Both the position numbers and the translations under genes were made by a program. A stretch of 48,837 nucleotides of DNA from Pelotomaculum propionicicum (GTDB lineage Bacteria > Bacillota > Desulfotomaculia > Desulfotomaculales > Pelotomaculaceae): assembly GCF_004369225.1 (NCBI RefSeq), contig NZ_QFFZ01000025.1, forward strand, positions 1 to 48,837, in the 5' to 3' direction. This document shows positions 1 to 7,680 of the stretch, in pieces. The notes beneath the pieces are model-generated. The model ran no database searches, was not told the origin of the DNA, and worked only from the letters and a program-made list of their open reading frames with translations. Position 1 is the first letter of the stretch; the number at the start of each line of letters is the position of its first letter.

Positions 1-2
1 AC

Positions 3-266
3 ATTTTTTCACATGACTGGAATGCGATGCGGGGGTATCATTACCTCATGCATATCGCCCGTATGTTAAATGAAATGGCGCTTCATTCGCTTTACCTGAC
101 GGAACATGTCAAAACAGTCGGGGTTCAGTCTTTCATCAAGAAGTTTTATGAAGCTATGACCTATAGTGAGTTGGATACAGGGCGGCTTCGCCGGCTGACC
201 GAATCTCCCGGTCAATTGCGACTAGTGCGCGAAGAAAATTGGAAAGCAAGCCGTCTGGCGGCATAG
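3..266 (+). CDS. Transposase C-terminal part (cut by window edge)
   Basis: The frame is already open at the left edge and runs in from outside the window, so only the last 87 codons are seen. The first residues read IFSHDWNAMRGYHYLMHIAR, followed by a stretch rich in Leu, Met and Ala. This resembles the C-terminal end of DDE-type insertion-sequence transposases, where a Trp/Asn/His-rich segment follows the catalytic Glu. The catalytic residues lie outside the window, so family and activity cannot be judged. An internal ATG at 27 is unlikely to be the true start because the frame continues upstream. The element borders a decayed gene, which fits an insertion-prone spot. Family assignment is inference from pattern memory. 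Confidence 0.5.
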   Translation: MFSHDWNAMRGYHYLMHIARMLNEMALHSLYLTEHVKTVGVQSFIKKFYEAMTYSELDTGRLRRLTESPGQLRLVREENWKASRLAA

Positions 267-446
267 CGAATTGAACTGATACAGACAGCTTAGGCAGCGG
301 TTGCGCGGCGCTACTCGTCTTTCCGTTGAAGATGTCCGGCATGCTAAAACGAGCAGAAACGGTTTAGTTAAGGATGTGTTGATACGGATAAACCGGTGAT
401 TTTTGGAATAACCGAATAGGCAATAGTTGCGAAAACGTCAATTCCA
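267..446. other. Intergenic stretch after transposase, no gene seen
   Basis: No convincing reading frame, terminator or repeat was found here. It probably holds the outer end of the insertion sequence and eroded sequence leading into the superoxide dismutase remnant. Confidence 0.4.
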
Positions 447-657
447 GACCCCGCAAGATTTAAAAAACATTTTCATGCGTCAGCTCTGACTACCGATCCT
501 GGTGCTTGACGTGTATGAACATGCCTATTGTACTGTTTTTCCTACCAGGAACGCGTATGTCCAGGAGTTCTTAAAGTTTGTAAGGTGGGAATCAGTAAAC
601 AAGCGACTGAATGCGGCCAATGAACTCTATGAAAAAATAATTAAAGCGGGCAAATGA
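447..657 (+). pseudogene. Decayed superoxide dismutase C-terminal remnant
   Basis: Two fragments of a Fe/Mn superoxide dismutase can be read in different frames. At 447-488 the translation DPARFKKHFHASAL matches the SOD helix preceding the GSGW motif. At 493-657 the translation begins PILVLDVYEHAY, the metal-ligand motif DxWEHAYY of the family, and continues through a typical C-terminus (SVNKRLNAANELYEKI) to a TGA. The roughly 60 residues between the two blocks are gone and the frame changes. The Tyr pair after EHA is replaced (AYCTVF). It lies directly upstream of an intact but clearly different SOD, so it is a second, dead SOD lineage and not a recent tandem copy. Confidence 0.75.
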
Positions 658-666
658 GGTAGTGAG

Positions 667-696
667 TGAACCCTTTTTGTTTGTAAAAAAGGTTCA
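667..696. repeat. Inverted repeat upstream of SOD gene
   Basis: TGAACC-c-TTTTT, a short loop, then AAAAAA-GGTTCA form a hairpin of about 12 pairs just upstream of the SOD ribosome site. It could be an operator or mRNA hairpin. No T-run follows, so it is not an obvious terminator. Confidence 0.5.
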
Positions 697-734
697 AGTA
701 ACATACTACACCAATAAACAGGAGGTTGATGAGA

Positions 735-1337
735 ATGGTTAAACATGAATTGCCAGAACTGCCGTACCCATATAACGCCCTGGAACCCCATTATGATGAG
801 CAAACTGTAAAGCTGCACCATGATGCGCACCATAAAGCCTATATCGACGGGCTCAACAACGCCGAGGCGAAATTGGCCGAAGCACGAGAAAAAGGGGATT
901 TCGGCCTGGTCAAACACTGGGAGAGGGAACTGGCTTTTCACGGCTCAGGCCATATCCTGCACACACTTTTCTGGGAGAGCATGAAACCCGGCGGCGGCGG
1001 TCCTGCCACAGGAAAAATAGCAGAGCTGATCGATAGGGATTTCGGCAGCTTCGATAATTTTAAGAAGCAGTTTTCCGCGGCGGCAGTGGCGGTGGAGGGT
1101 TCCGGATGGGCCCTGTTATGCTGCAACCCAACCTTTGGTAAGCTCGAAATCCTTACCGCCGAAAAACACCAGAACCTTACCCAGTGGGGTGTTATACCCA
1201 TCCTGGCGCTGGATGTCTGGGAGCACGCGTACTACCTGAAGTATCAGAATAAACGCACCGCTTTTGTTGAGGCCTGGTGGAACCTGGTCAACTGGGACGG
1301 AGTGAACAGCAGGTGTAAATGCACTTGTGAGGCTTGA
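735..1337 (+). CDS. Fe/Mn-family superoxide dismutase with Cys-rich tail
   Basis: Converts superoxide to oxygen and hydrogen peroxide in the cytoplasm. The 200-residue product has the family layout: N-terminal helical hairpin with first ligand His28 (KLHHDAHHKAY), second ligand His76 in GSGHILHTLFW, and Asp160 and His164 in DVWEHAYY. Length is normal. Start chosen at ATG 735 because AGGAGG at 720-725 sits nine bases upstream; the in-frame ATG at 729 is too close. The C-terminus is odd: it ends in SRCKCTCEA with three cysteines in CxCxC spacing, where relatives normally end in a charged helix. Fe versus Mn cannot be decided. A terminator follows at 1372. A different, dead SOD lies just upstream. 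Confidence 0.93.
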   Translation: MVKHELPELPYPYNALEPHYDEQTVKLHHDAHHKAYIDGLNNAEAKLAEAREKGDFGLVKHWERELAFHGSGHILHTLFWESMKPGGGGPATGKIAELIDRDFGSFDNFKKQFSAAAVAVEGSGWALLCCNPTFGKLEILTAEKHQNLTQWGVIPILALDVWEHAYYLKYQNKRTAFVEAWWNLVNWDGVNSRCKCTCEA

Positions 1338-1371
1338 CCGATTATTTAAAATAATTTTACTGTTTTAACAA

Positions 1372-1406
1372 GAAAAGGCCGGGCTAACAATTGCCAGGCC
1401 TTTTTC
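1372..1406 (+). terminator. Intrinsic terminator after SOD
   Basis: GAAAAGGCC pairs with GGCCTTTTTC across a 16-base loop, ending in a run of five T. Confidence 0.8.
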
Positions 1407-1599
1407 TGCAATTCCCTTTTTTATTATGATAAAACAGCTGCGCTTGTGGTATAATGTAAAATATTGGTTTGAACAGTAGAGAAGTTATCTGTTTCCAGGA
1501 TGAAGTATTTATTTGGATCAGATCGTCTAAAACAGTGGAGAGATAACGCTTTATAAGCTTTTTTTAAAGGATATTAAATTAACTATAAGGGGGCAAAAA

Positions 1600-2238
1600 A
1601 TGTTAAAGAAAATGTGCGTGGCCTGCTTTATGTCATTACTACTGGTGCTGCTGCTTACAGGTTGCGGCGGGAACAAATCCGGTACACCAGCCAGGGCTGC
1701 CGGCCCTCCCGCTGAACAGAAGGAAGCGCTGCCTGCCGTGTCAAATCAGCCGACTGAGTGGAAATCAGACGGCAAAATTAGTGACAACGAGTACGCCAGC
1801 CACCAGACTATAGGGGATCTGGAGGTCTATACACGACTGGCAGGCGATAGTGTTATGTTCGGCCTGATGGCAAACACAGAAGGGTACCTGGCCCTTGGCA
1901 TCGACCCTGAAGGAGACCTGAAGGATGTCGATATGATTATGTGCGCCATTAAAGATGGAAACGCTGTGGCCGGGGACATGTGCAGCGGCGGCAAACACTC
2001 GTCGCACCCGGCTGATACAGATTCAGGCGGCAAAATGGACCTGACCGATATATCCGGGAGCAGGAAGGATCTCACCGCGGTATTTGAATTCAAAAGAAAA
2101 CTGGATACGGGTGACAGCAGGGATGAGGTACTGAAAACAGGTGAGAACAAGGTTATCTGGGCTGTCGGGATCAGCAGCGATTTTCCCAAGCCGCATAGTA
2201 AAAGAGGAGCGGGCACCCTGGTCCTGCAGTCCAATTGA
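1600..2238 (+). CDS. DOMON-like domain lipoprotein
   Basis: A 212-residue secreted protein anchored to the outer face of the membrane. Residues 1-22 form a lipoprotein signal: MLKKMC, a Leu-rich core and the lipobox LLTGC. A low-complexity linker follows to about residue 50. From about 55 to 210 a beta-rich domain begins with DGKISDNEYA and contains FGLMANTEGYLALGID, the pattern of DOMON-like ligand-binding domains, some of which bind heme and others sugars. Three Met/Cys residues near 105-125 (MIMC, DMCSGG) are possible heme-axial or metal ligands, but that is a guess. GGGG ribosome site at 1590. It has its own promoter region after the SOD terminator and ends in a terminator at 2252, so it is monocistronic. 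Substrate unknown. Confidence 0.7.
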   Translation: MLKKMCVACFMSLLLVLLLTGCGGNKSGTPARAAGPPAEQKEALPAVSNQPTEWKSDGKISDNEYASHQTIGDLEVYTRLAGDSVMFGLMANTEGYLALGIDPEGDLKDVDMIMCAIKDGNAVAGDMCSGGKHSSHPADTDSGGKMDLTDISGSRKDLTAVFEFKRKLDTGDSRDEVLKTGENKVIWAVGISSDFPKPHSKRGAGTLVLQSN

Positions 2239-2251
2239 TGAACTAAAAAAT

Positions 2252-2284
2252 GGTTCAAGGCATAGACCCTGAGCCGGTTTTTTT
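2252..2284 (+). terminator. Intrinsic terminator after lipoprotein
   Basis: GGTTCAAGG pairs with CCCTGAGCC with one mismatch and one wobble, followed by GG and seven T. Confidence 0.65.
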
Positions 2285-2364
2285 GCATTCAGACTTGTTT
2301 GCTTGTAAAAAGTGTGGTACAGTTATTTCGATAGATATAGATATATAGATTTAGGTGAGATTTA

Positions 2365-2649
2365 ATGGTTTTCGAAAACAGGCAATTCAGGGAGGCAGTC
2401 AGAGTATATAAAGCTCTGGGGGAGCCAACCCGCCTGAAAATAGTTCAGCTTTTGCTGCAGCATAAGGAATTAAGCTGTACAGACATAATCGAACATATTA
2501 ACGTAACAGCCTGCTCCACCCTTTCACACCATATCAAGCTGCTCATGGACTGCGGACTGCTGGAACTGAGAAAAGAAGGGACATATCATATTTACCGCCT
2601 GCAGGTTGACTTGCTGAAACATTACGCGCCGGGGGTGATTAGTGATTGA
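2365..2649 (+). CDS. ArsR-family winged-helix repressor
   Basis: A 94-residue DNA-binding protein, almost entirely one winged helix: YKALGEPTRLKIVQLLL is the classic ArsR helix 1-2 region, and STLSHHIKLLMDCGLLELRKEG is the recognition helix and wing (quoted here in shortened motif terms, residues 50-75). Family members are dimers that leave DNA on binding metal or another signal. The usual ELCVCDL metal motif of ArsR/SmtB is replaced by LSCTDIIE, keeping one Cys (about residue 36), and another Cys sits in ACSTLSHH, so thiol or metal sensing is possible but unproven. The upstream DNA at 2328-2352 is a run of ATAGATAT repeats. It precedes a nitroreductase by 62 bases and may control it. Confidence 0.85.
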   Translation: MVFENRQFREAVRVYKALGEPTRLKIVQLLLQHKELSCTDIIEHINVTACSTLSHHIKLLMDCGLLELRKEGTYHIYRLQVDLLKHYAPGVISD

Positions 2650-2711
2650 TTAAATTTAGCTAAAACATCGATATTTCTGCAATAATCAAAATATTTCGGG
2701 GAGGCTGAAAA

Positions 2712-3224
2712 GTGGATGTTTTAACCGCAATAACCGGAAGAAGAAGCATTCGAGCTTATAAAGACATAGAGGTTGAGGAAGAAAAAATCAGTAAAATCAT
2801 TGAGGCTGCCCGTCTTTCCCCTTCGGCCGGCAACCGGCAGGAATGGAAATTTGTAATCGTCAGGGACAAAGATGCCAGGCGGAAAATTGCAAAAGCAGCG
2901 TGCAACCAAAGCTTTATCGCAGAAGCGCCGGTTATAATAGCCGCCTGCGCGACAGAATCAGAGGCGGTTATGCCGTGCGGCCAGAAGGCCTATACAGTGG
3001 ACCTGTCAATAGCTGTTTCGTATATGATCCTGCAGGCCTATGAGCTTGGCCTGGGTACTTGCTGGATCGGAGCTTTCAAGGAGAAGGAAGTTAAGGCAGT
3101 TTTGGGCGTACCGGAGCAGATTCCCATTGTGGCCTTATTTCCGGTAGGTTACCCCAACCAGGACCCGGCCCCGCGCCCGCGCAAAAGTGTCGAACAGATA
3201 GCCTGCTTTGAAAAATACCAGTAG
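2712..3224 (+). CDS. Nitroreductase-family FMN protein
   Basis: A 170-residue NAD(P)H/FMN-dependent oxidoreductase of the nitroreductase superfamily. Visible motifs are RRSIRAY at residues 10-16 (FMN phosphate contact), [15 protein letters not shown] around 32-46 (FMN-binding Ser/Asn), and LGTCWIGAF near 114-122 (flavin-proximal loop). Length is that of the short single-domain subgroup. The start is GTG 2712 behind GGGGAGG at 2698. The true substrate cannot be told from sequence; members reduce nitro groups, quinones or flavins. Its distance from the ArsR gene suggests shared control. Confidence 0.85.
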   Translation: MDVLTAITGRRSIRAYKDIEVEEEKISKIIEAARLSPSAGNRQEWKFVIVRDKDARRKIAKAACNQSFIAEAPVIIAACATESEAVMPCGQKAYTVDLSIAVSYMILQAYELGLGTCWIGAFKEKEVKAVLGVPEQIPIVALFPVGYPNQDPAPRPRKSVEQIACFEKYQ

Positions 3225-3228
3225 GAGA

Positions 3229-3354
3229 TTACATACCCAGTTGTTTGTTGGTGAAATAATGGACGCCAAGGTTGACCATGCTATAATTGGCGAAGATAGC
3301 AAGCACCCGGAGACAATGCTTGTTACAATAGATTTTATGAGAGGAGGGATAAAA
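3229..3354 (+). pseudogene. Possible flavin reductase C-terminal scrap
   Basis: In the frame that starts inside the nitroreductase end, the translation HTQLFVGEIMDAKVDHAI resembles the FMN-reductase-domain strand HxLFIGEVVDA. No start codon with a ribosome site and no preceding domain is present. It is best read as a remnant fused behind the nitroreductase. The match is short, so confidence is low. Confidence 0.3.
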
Positions 3355-3411
3355 ATGCTTAAGAAAAGATACATGCTTCGGGCGGTAGCCCACTGCAAAG
3401 GCGGCTGTTGA
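3355..3411 (+). CDS. Possible 18-residue Cys-containing peptide
   Basis: ATG at 3355 follows a strong GAGGAGGG at 3341-3348 with six bases spacing. The peptide is basic at the start (MLKKRY) and ends AHCKGGC before TGA. It may be only the tail of the flavin-reductase-like scrap in the same frame, but the ribosome site is better than that of most genes nearby. No function is proposed. Confidence 0.3.
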   Translation: MLKKRYMLRAVAHCKGGC

Positions 3412-3501
3412 CTTTGGTCCTGGGCAAGACCTAAAACTGCCCGTTCATAATATCACTTTTAAATAGCTAACGAAAAATATCGGGAAGAAGGATCATTTTA
3501 A

Positions 3502-4656
3502 ATGCAATACAGAAAATTTGGCAAGCTTGATTGGCACGCTTCAGCTTTAGGTTTCGGATGTATGCGTCTGCCGACCCTTGATGGAAAACCTTTAAGCGGC
3601 AACATTAACGAGGATGAATCTATCAGGATGATCCGTTATGCCATTGATCATGGAGTAAATTATATTGATACCGCTTATCCCTATCATGATAAAAACAGTG
3701 AAATTATAACGGGTAAAGCTCTTAAAGATGGTTACAGGGAAAAGGTTAAAGTAGCCACTAAGTCACCAGTCTGGGGTATAAGCAAAACAGAAGATTTTGA
3801 CAAGTATCTGAACAGACAGCTTGAGAAGCTTCAGACAGATCAAATTGATTTTTACCTGTTTCACGGGCTGGACAAAAAAAGATGGGATAACGTGGTCTTA
3901 AAGCTGAACCTGCTGGAAAGAGCGGAATCAGCCCTGCGGGACGGTAAAATCGGTTATCTGGGGTTTTCATTTCACGACCGCTATGAGGTTTTCCAGGAAA
4001 TAATTGACGGGTATAATGGTTGGACGTTTTGCCAGATTCAGTATAACTATATGGATATTGAGCACCAGGCCGGGAGTAAGGGATTGCGGTACGCGGCCTC
4101 CAAAGGGCTGGCTGTGGTAATTATGGAGCCGCTGCTGGGCGGCAGGTTGGCGAATCCGCCCGCGACGGTGCTGGATGTGTTTAAAGGTCATGGGGAAAGG
4201 ACCCCTGTTGATTGGGCGCTGCAGTGGGTATGGAACCAGCCGGAGGTGTCTTTACTGCTGAGCGGCATGAGTACCATGCGGCAGGTTGAGGAAAATATCC
4301 TCTCGGCGAACAAATCCGGTACCGGCTCTATGGGGGCGGAGGAGTTGGAGGTTATTCAAAAGGCCAGGGCCAAATACAAGGAAATGACCCTGATCCCGTG
4401 CACCAAGTGCGGTTACTGCCTGCCGTGCCCCAACGGGGTTAATATTCCGAGAAACATTAAACTCTTTAATGACGGTTTTACTTATGGAGATGTTGAAACC
4501 TGCCGCAGTATTTACGCCAATTTCATGGCGGCGGCTAACCGGGCCGTCGCATGTATTCAGTGTAAAGAATGTGAGGAGAAATGCCCGCAAAAAATAATCA
4601 TCAGCGAGTGGATGCCTAAAGCACACGCGGTATTGGGGGAAGGCAAACCCTATTAA
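3502..4656 (+). CDS. Aldo/keto reductase with C-terminal ferredoxin domain
   Basis: A 384-residue cytoplasmic oxidoreductase. Residues 1-270 form an AKR TIM barrel: LGFGCMRLP, then NYIDTAYPYHDKNSE with the catalytic Asp/Tyr pair, ATKSPVW with Lys, and FHGLDKKRWD. Residues about 295-370 add a ferredoxin-like part with CTKCGYCLPCPNGV and CIQCKECEEKCPQ, enough cysteines for two iron-sulfur clusters; the first cluster motif departs from the standard spacing. This fused form is common in anaerobic Firmicutes and is annotated as a 4Fe-4S aldo/keto reductase; substrates are unknown. The start ATG 3502 follows GGGAAGAAGG at about 3481-3490. It stands alone, followed by the nrdJ promoter. Confidence 0.88.
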   Translation: MQYRKFGKLDWHASALGFGCMRLPTLDGKPLSGNINEDESIRMIRYAIDHGVNYIDTAYPYHDKNSEIITGKALKDGYREKVKVATKSPVWGISKTEDFDKYLNRQLEKLQTDQIDFYLFHGLDKKRWDNVVLKLNLLERAESALRDGKIGYLGFSFHDRYEVFQEIIDGYNGWTFCQIQYNYMDIEHQAGSKGLRYAASKGLAVVIMEPLLGGRLANPPATVLDVFKGHGERTPVDWALQWVWNQPEVSLLLSGMSTMRQVEENILSANKSGTGSMGAEELEVIQKARAKYKEMTLIPCTKCGYCLPCPNGVNIPRNIKLFNDGFTYGDVETCRSIYANFMAAANRAVACIQCKECEEKCPQKIIISEWMPKAHAVLGEGKPY

Positions 4657-4682
4657 AAAATTTAAATATCGCGGAAATAATA

Positions 4683-4732
4683 TTGACCACAATATATAGT
4701 TATCTGGTATAATCTTACCAATATATATTGTT
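4683..4732 (+). promoter_or_regulatory. nrdJ promoter with two NrdR-like boxes
   Basis: A -35 TTGACC at 4683-4688 and -10 TATAAT at 4708-4713 (19-base spacer) are overlapped by two near-palindromes, ACAATATATAGT at 4689-4700 and CAATATATATTG at 4719-4730. Both resemble the NrdR box (ACACTATATATTGTGT-like), and their centres are 30 bases apart, close to three helical turns, as is usual for NrdR targets. The gene behind is a ribonucleotide reductase, the expected NrdR target. Confidence 0.7.
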
Positions 4733-4751
4733 TCAATGAAGGTGGTACCAC

Positions 4752-6953
4752 ATGCGGCAGCTGACTCAGGCCGGCCAAAAAGTATTTGAAGCGCGTTACG
4801 CCGGGAAAGACGAAAACGGCCATATCAATGAAACCTTTGCAGAAGCGGTGCTGCGCCTGGCCAGGGCAGCCGCCTCCGCTGAAAAAGAAAACCTAAAAAC
4901 TTGGGAAGAAAAATTCAGCCACATCATTGGAGAGCTTTTATTTGTTCCCTCCACTCCTATCTGGGCCAACGTTGGCAAAAAAGACCGCCCCTGGCAGCCG
5001 GGAGCCTGTTTTGTGCTTGCGGTGGAAGATACGCTTGAATCCATGTATGACACGCTTAAAGACATGGCGCTGGTTTTTAAGTCCGGCGGCGGCGTGGGCT
5101 TTAATTTCTCGGCAATCAGGCCGAGGGGAGACCTGGTAGGCACCACCAAGGGACAGGCATCCGGGGTGGTGGAATTGATCAGGCTGTACGACGCTTCCGC
5201 CGACATGGTCAAGCAGGGCGGCGTAAGACGCGGCGCTATCATGGGCATATTGAACGTCGACCACCCGGAAATTATTGACTTTATTCAGGCTAAAAATGAC
5301 GGCGGGCTTACAAACTTCAACCTTTCAGTTGGAGTCACGGATGCGTTCATGGAGGCGCTGGAAAAAGACCTGCCGTGGCAGCTGGTTTTCAACGGCACAG
5401 TGCGCCGGGAACTGCCGGCCCGCCGGCTTTGGCGGATAATCATCGAATCCGCTCACAGCTGCGGCGACCCGGGTGTGATCTTTCTGGACAGGCTGCAGTC
5501 CGGCAACCCGGTTCCGGAGAACCGGATCAACGCCACCAATCCCTGCGGTGAACAGCCGCTGAGCCCGGGGGAGTCCTGTCTTCTGGGCAGTATCAACCTG
5601 GACAGGATGTCCACTTTTGAAGGCGGGTTAAACAAGGAGATACTCGAGGAAACCGTCACAGCCGCTGTGCGTTTTCTGGACAACCTGATCGACGTGGCTG
5701 ATTATCCTCTGCCTGCGATCGCCGCCGCGACCAGGGCGACGAGGAAGATAGGACTGGGCTTTACCGGCCTGGCAGACGCGCTGATCAAAGCGGGGCTGGC
5801 TTATGACTCCGCCGGGGGCAGGGAACTGGCCGGAACAATCACCGGGCTGATACGCCAGGCGGCGCATGCAGCTTCAGAGAAACTGGCTGAAGAAAAGGGG
5901 TGTTTCCCGCTCTGGGACAAAAGCGTTTTTTACCCGGACCGGCCGCGCCGGAATGCGGCCTGCATCACCATCGCCCCCACAGGTTCGGTGACCACCATGG
6001 CCGGCTGCGAAGGCTACGGGGTCGAGCCGATCTTTGCCGTCGCCTATACCAAGACCACCAACGTGGCCGGCGATCTGGAGGTGTTTTCGCCCCTGTTCCT
6101 GGAATACATAAAAGATTACAACATCCCGGCGGAAACACTGGCGGTCATTGCTGAAAAGGGCTCCTGCCAGGGGATAGAAGGCATACCGGAGGAGGTTGCC
6201 GGGATCTTCAAGGGGGCGCGGGAGATTGCCCCCATCGACCACCTCCTGATGCAGGCGGCGGTGCAAAAACATGTTGACAACGCGGTATCGAAGACTATAA
6301 ACCTGCCGGAAGACGCTTCTGCGGAGGACATCGGCGCCTGCTACAAGACAGCTTATGAATTGGGGCTCAAGGGAGTCACAGTTTTCCGGGAAGGCAGCAA
6401 AAAAGGGACGGTCACGGTGGGCAGGGAACGCGCCGCCGGGAAAGTTCCTGAGCTGCGCCGTGGTGAAATTCTGCCCCGCCCGGTAAGCGCCCATGGTATG
6501 ACCCACCGGCTTGACACCGGCTGCGGCAAAATCTACCTGACCATCAACTACCAGCCTGACAACGGGGAGATACTGGAGACTTTTATCACCACCGGCTCTG
6601 ACGGCGGCTGTCTGGTTTACACTGAAGCCGCCTCCCGGTTAATCAGCCTGGCTATTCGGGGTGGTATCTCTGTGGAAAGCATAACCGAGCAGCTGGAAGG
6701 CACCCATTCATGCCCGTCCTACATGCTGGCCAGAGGCAAGGGCAAGAAGGTTTCTCCGGGCAAGTCATGTGCCTCAGCCATAGCCAAGCAGCTTAACCAG
6801 GTCAAGGCCGAACTGGATCAGCGCTGCGGCAAAGGCTGTCCGGATAAAATGAGTATTGAAAAATGGAAAATCTGTGAGGCATGTGGTGAAGCTGCTTTGG
6901 AAAGGGCTGAAGGCTGTCTGGTGTGCAGAAACTGCGGGGCGGCCAGATGCTAG
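4752..6953 (+). CDS. nrdJ: Class II (B12-dependent) ribonucleotide reductase
   Basis: Reduces ribonucleotides to deoxyribonucleotides using adenosylcobalamin to make the thiyl radical. The 733-residue product shows the RNR barrel: the N-terminal active-site Cys in PGACFVLAVEDTLESM (about residue 83), KSGGGVGFNFSAIRP, and NPCGEQPLSPGESCLLGSIN (about 262-281) with the radical Cys and Glu. There is no small subunit gene beside it. The C-terminal 150 residues carry the TSCPD-type domain (TGCGKIYLTINYQ, FITTGSDGGC, THSCPSY) and a zinc-ribbon tail with CEACG and CRNCGAARC, typical of this subgroup. ATG 4752 follows AAGGTGG. Regulation by NrdR is suggested by the two upstream boxes. Monocistronic. 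Confidence 0.95.
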   Translation: MRQLTQAGQKVFEARYAGKDENGHINETFAEAVLRLARAAASAEKENLKTWEEKFSHIIGELLFVPSTPIWANVGKKDRPWQPGACFVLAVEDTLESMYDTLKDMALVFKSGGGVGFNFSAIRPRGDLVGTTKGQASGVVELIRLYDASADMVKQGGVRRGAIMGILNVDHPEIIDFIQAKNDGGLTNFNLSVGVTDAFMEALEKDLPWQLVFNGTVRRELPARRLWRIIIESAHSCGDPGVIFLDRLQSGNPVPENRINATNPCGEQPLSPGESCLLGSINLDRMSTFEGGLNKEILEETVTAAVRFLDNLIDVADYPLPAIAAATRATRKIGLGFTGLADALIKAGLAYDSAGGRELAGTITGLIRQAAHAASEKLAEEKGCFPLWDKSVFYPDRPRRNAACITIAPTGSVTTMAGCEGYGVEPIFAVAYTKTTNVAGDLEVFSPLFLEYIKDYNIPAETLAVIAEKGSCQGIEGIPEEVAGIFKGAREIAPIDHLLMQAAVQKHVDNAVSKTINLPEDASAEDIGACYKTAYELGLKGVTVFREGSKKGTVTVGRERAAGKVPELRRGEILPRPVSAHGMTHRLDTGCGKIYLTINYQPDNGEILETFITTGSDGGCLVYTEAASRLISLAIRGGISVESITEQLEGTHSCPSYMLARGKGKKVSPGKSCASAIAKQLNQVKAELDQRCGKGCPDKMSIEKWKICEACGEAALERAEGCLVCRNCGAARC

Positions 6954-6988
6954 GGCATGTTGAAAGAATTTTTTAAAGGAGAATACAG

Positions 6989-7081
6989 ATGAGGTATCTT
7001 GTTTTAGGCTGTACAACTAGAGCCGTAAAAAAGCAAAGAATTTTTCCTTTACAAGGAAAAATATTTAAAGTATTATTTTAA
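6989..7081 (+). CDS. Possible 30-residue small ORF
   Basis: ATG 6989 lies eight bases behind AAAGGAG. The product begins MRYLVLGCTTRA and is basic. A perfect nine-pair hairpin (TTTTTCCTT / AAGGAAAAA, 7041-7061) lies inside it, so this may be untranslated leader or trailer sequence and not a gene. Confidence 0.2.
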   Translation: MRYLVLGCTTRAVKKQRIFPLQGKIFKVLF

Positions 7082-7125
7082 TTAAGATTAATAAGGTCTT
7101 TTTTATCTAGATAGGACTGAATGAC

Positions 7126-7539
7126 ATGCAGTTAACAAGAAAAACGGAATACGCGGTCAGAACACTGTTGGAATTGGTAAGCAGGCCTTGGGGTGAGTTG
7201 GTTCAAACATGTGAAATCGCAGAGACAAAAGATATCCCCGAACCTTTTCTGAACAAAACCATTCGCGACCTGGCCCGCGCCGGATTTGTGGAGACGAGGA
7301 GGGGTAAAATGGGCGGTGTAAGGTTAATCAAGCCTGGCGACAGCTTCACTATGGCTGACGTGGTTGAAACAATTGAGGGCCCTCTGGCGATAAACCCGTG
7401 CCTGAGGGATAGTTACAGCTGTATTAATAAAAGTTCCTGCAGCGTTAGGCAGTTTCTTATGGAGTCACAAGCAAGATTTGTGGAACATTTAAATTCCAAA
7501 ACTTTCGCTGAATTGATAGGGCAGGATTGTGAAAAATAA
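7126..7539 (+). CDS. Rrf2-family iron-sulfur type regulator
   Basis: A 137-residue winged-helix regulator. It opens with MQLTRKTEYAVRTLLEL, the Rrf2/IscR signature, followed by the helix-turn-helix (EIAETKDIPEPFLNKTIRDL) and the wing GFVETRRGKMGGVRL. Cysteines at about residues 92, 98 and 104 (PCLRDSYSC, KSSC) match the three-Cys cluster-binding loop of IscR/NsrR/RsrR types, so a Fe-S cofactor sensing iron, oxygen or NO is likely. The spacing does not tell which. A short inverted repeat downstream at 7603 may be an operator for the following MoxR gene. Confidence 0.85.
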   Translation: MQLTRKTEYAVRTLLELVSRPWGELVQTCEIAETKDIPEPFLNKTIRDLARAGFVETRRGKMGGVRLIKPGDSFTMADVVETIEGPLAINPCLRDSYSCINKSSCSVRQFLMESQARFVEHLNSKTFAELIGQDCEK

Positions 7540-7602
7540 ATGAATGGCCAGAACCGGGTAACGTTAATGATGGCGTCTTGATAAAACAGGAAAGTTATGT
7601 TA

Positions 7603-7626
7603 CCATATGTGACATGTGGCATATGG
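7603..7626. promoter_or_regulatory. Inverted repeat, possible operator
   Basis: CCATATG and CATATGG flank ten bases. It lies between the Rrf2 gene and the MoxR operon, in the likely promoter region of the latter. Binding by the Rrf2 protein is inference. Confidence 0.4.
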
Positions 7627-7680
7627 CATATATAAGAATTATAGATACATAATATGCTGTGTAAGAGAGGGGTAGATCTG

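Noticed and set aside
4735-4755. AAGGTGGTACCAC before nrdJ looks like a T-box motif
   Set aside because: Only about 25 bases separate it from the promoter, with no specifier stem or terminator. It is simply the ribosome site region of nrdJ.
5874-6506. 210-codon reverse-strand frame inside nrdJ
   Set aside because: Antisense shadow; the sense strand encodes conserved RNR blocks.
7040-7062. Nine-pair hairpin as the nrdJ terminator
   Set aside because: No T-run follows; it could be an mRNA hairpin but not a clear intrinsic terminator.
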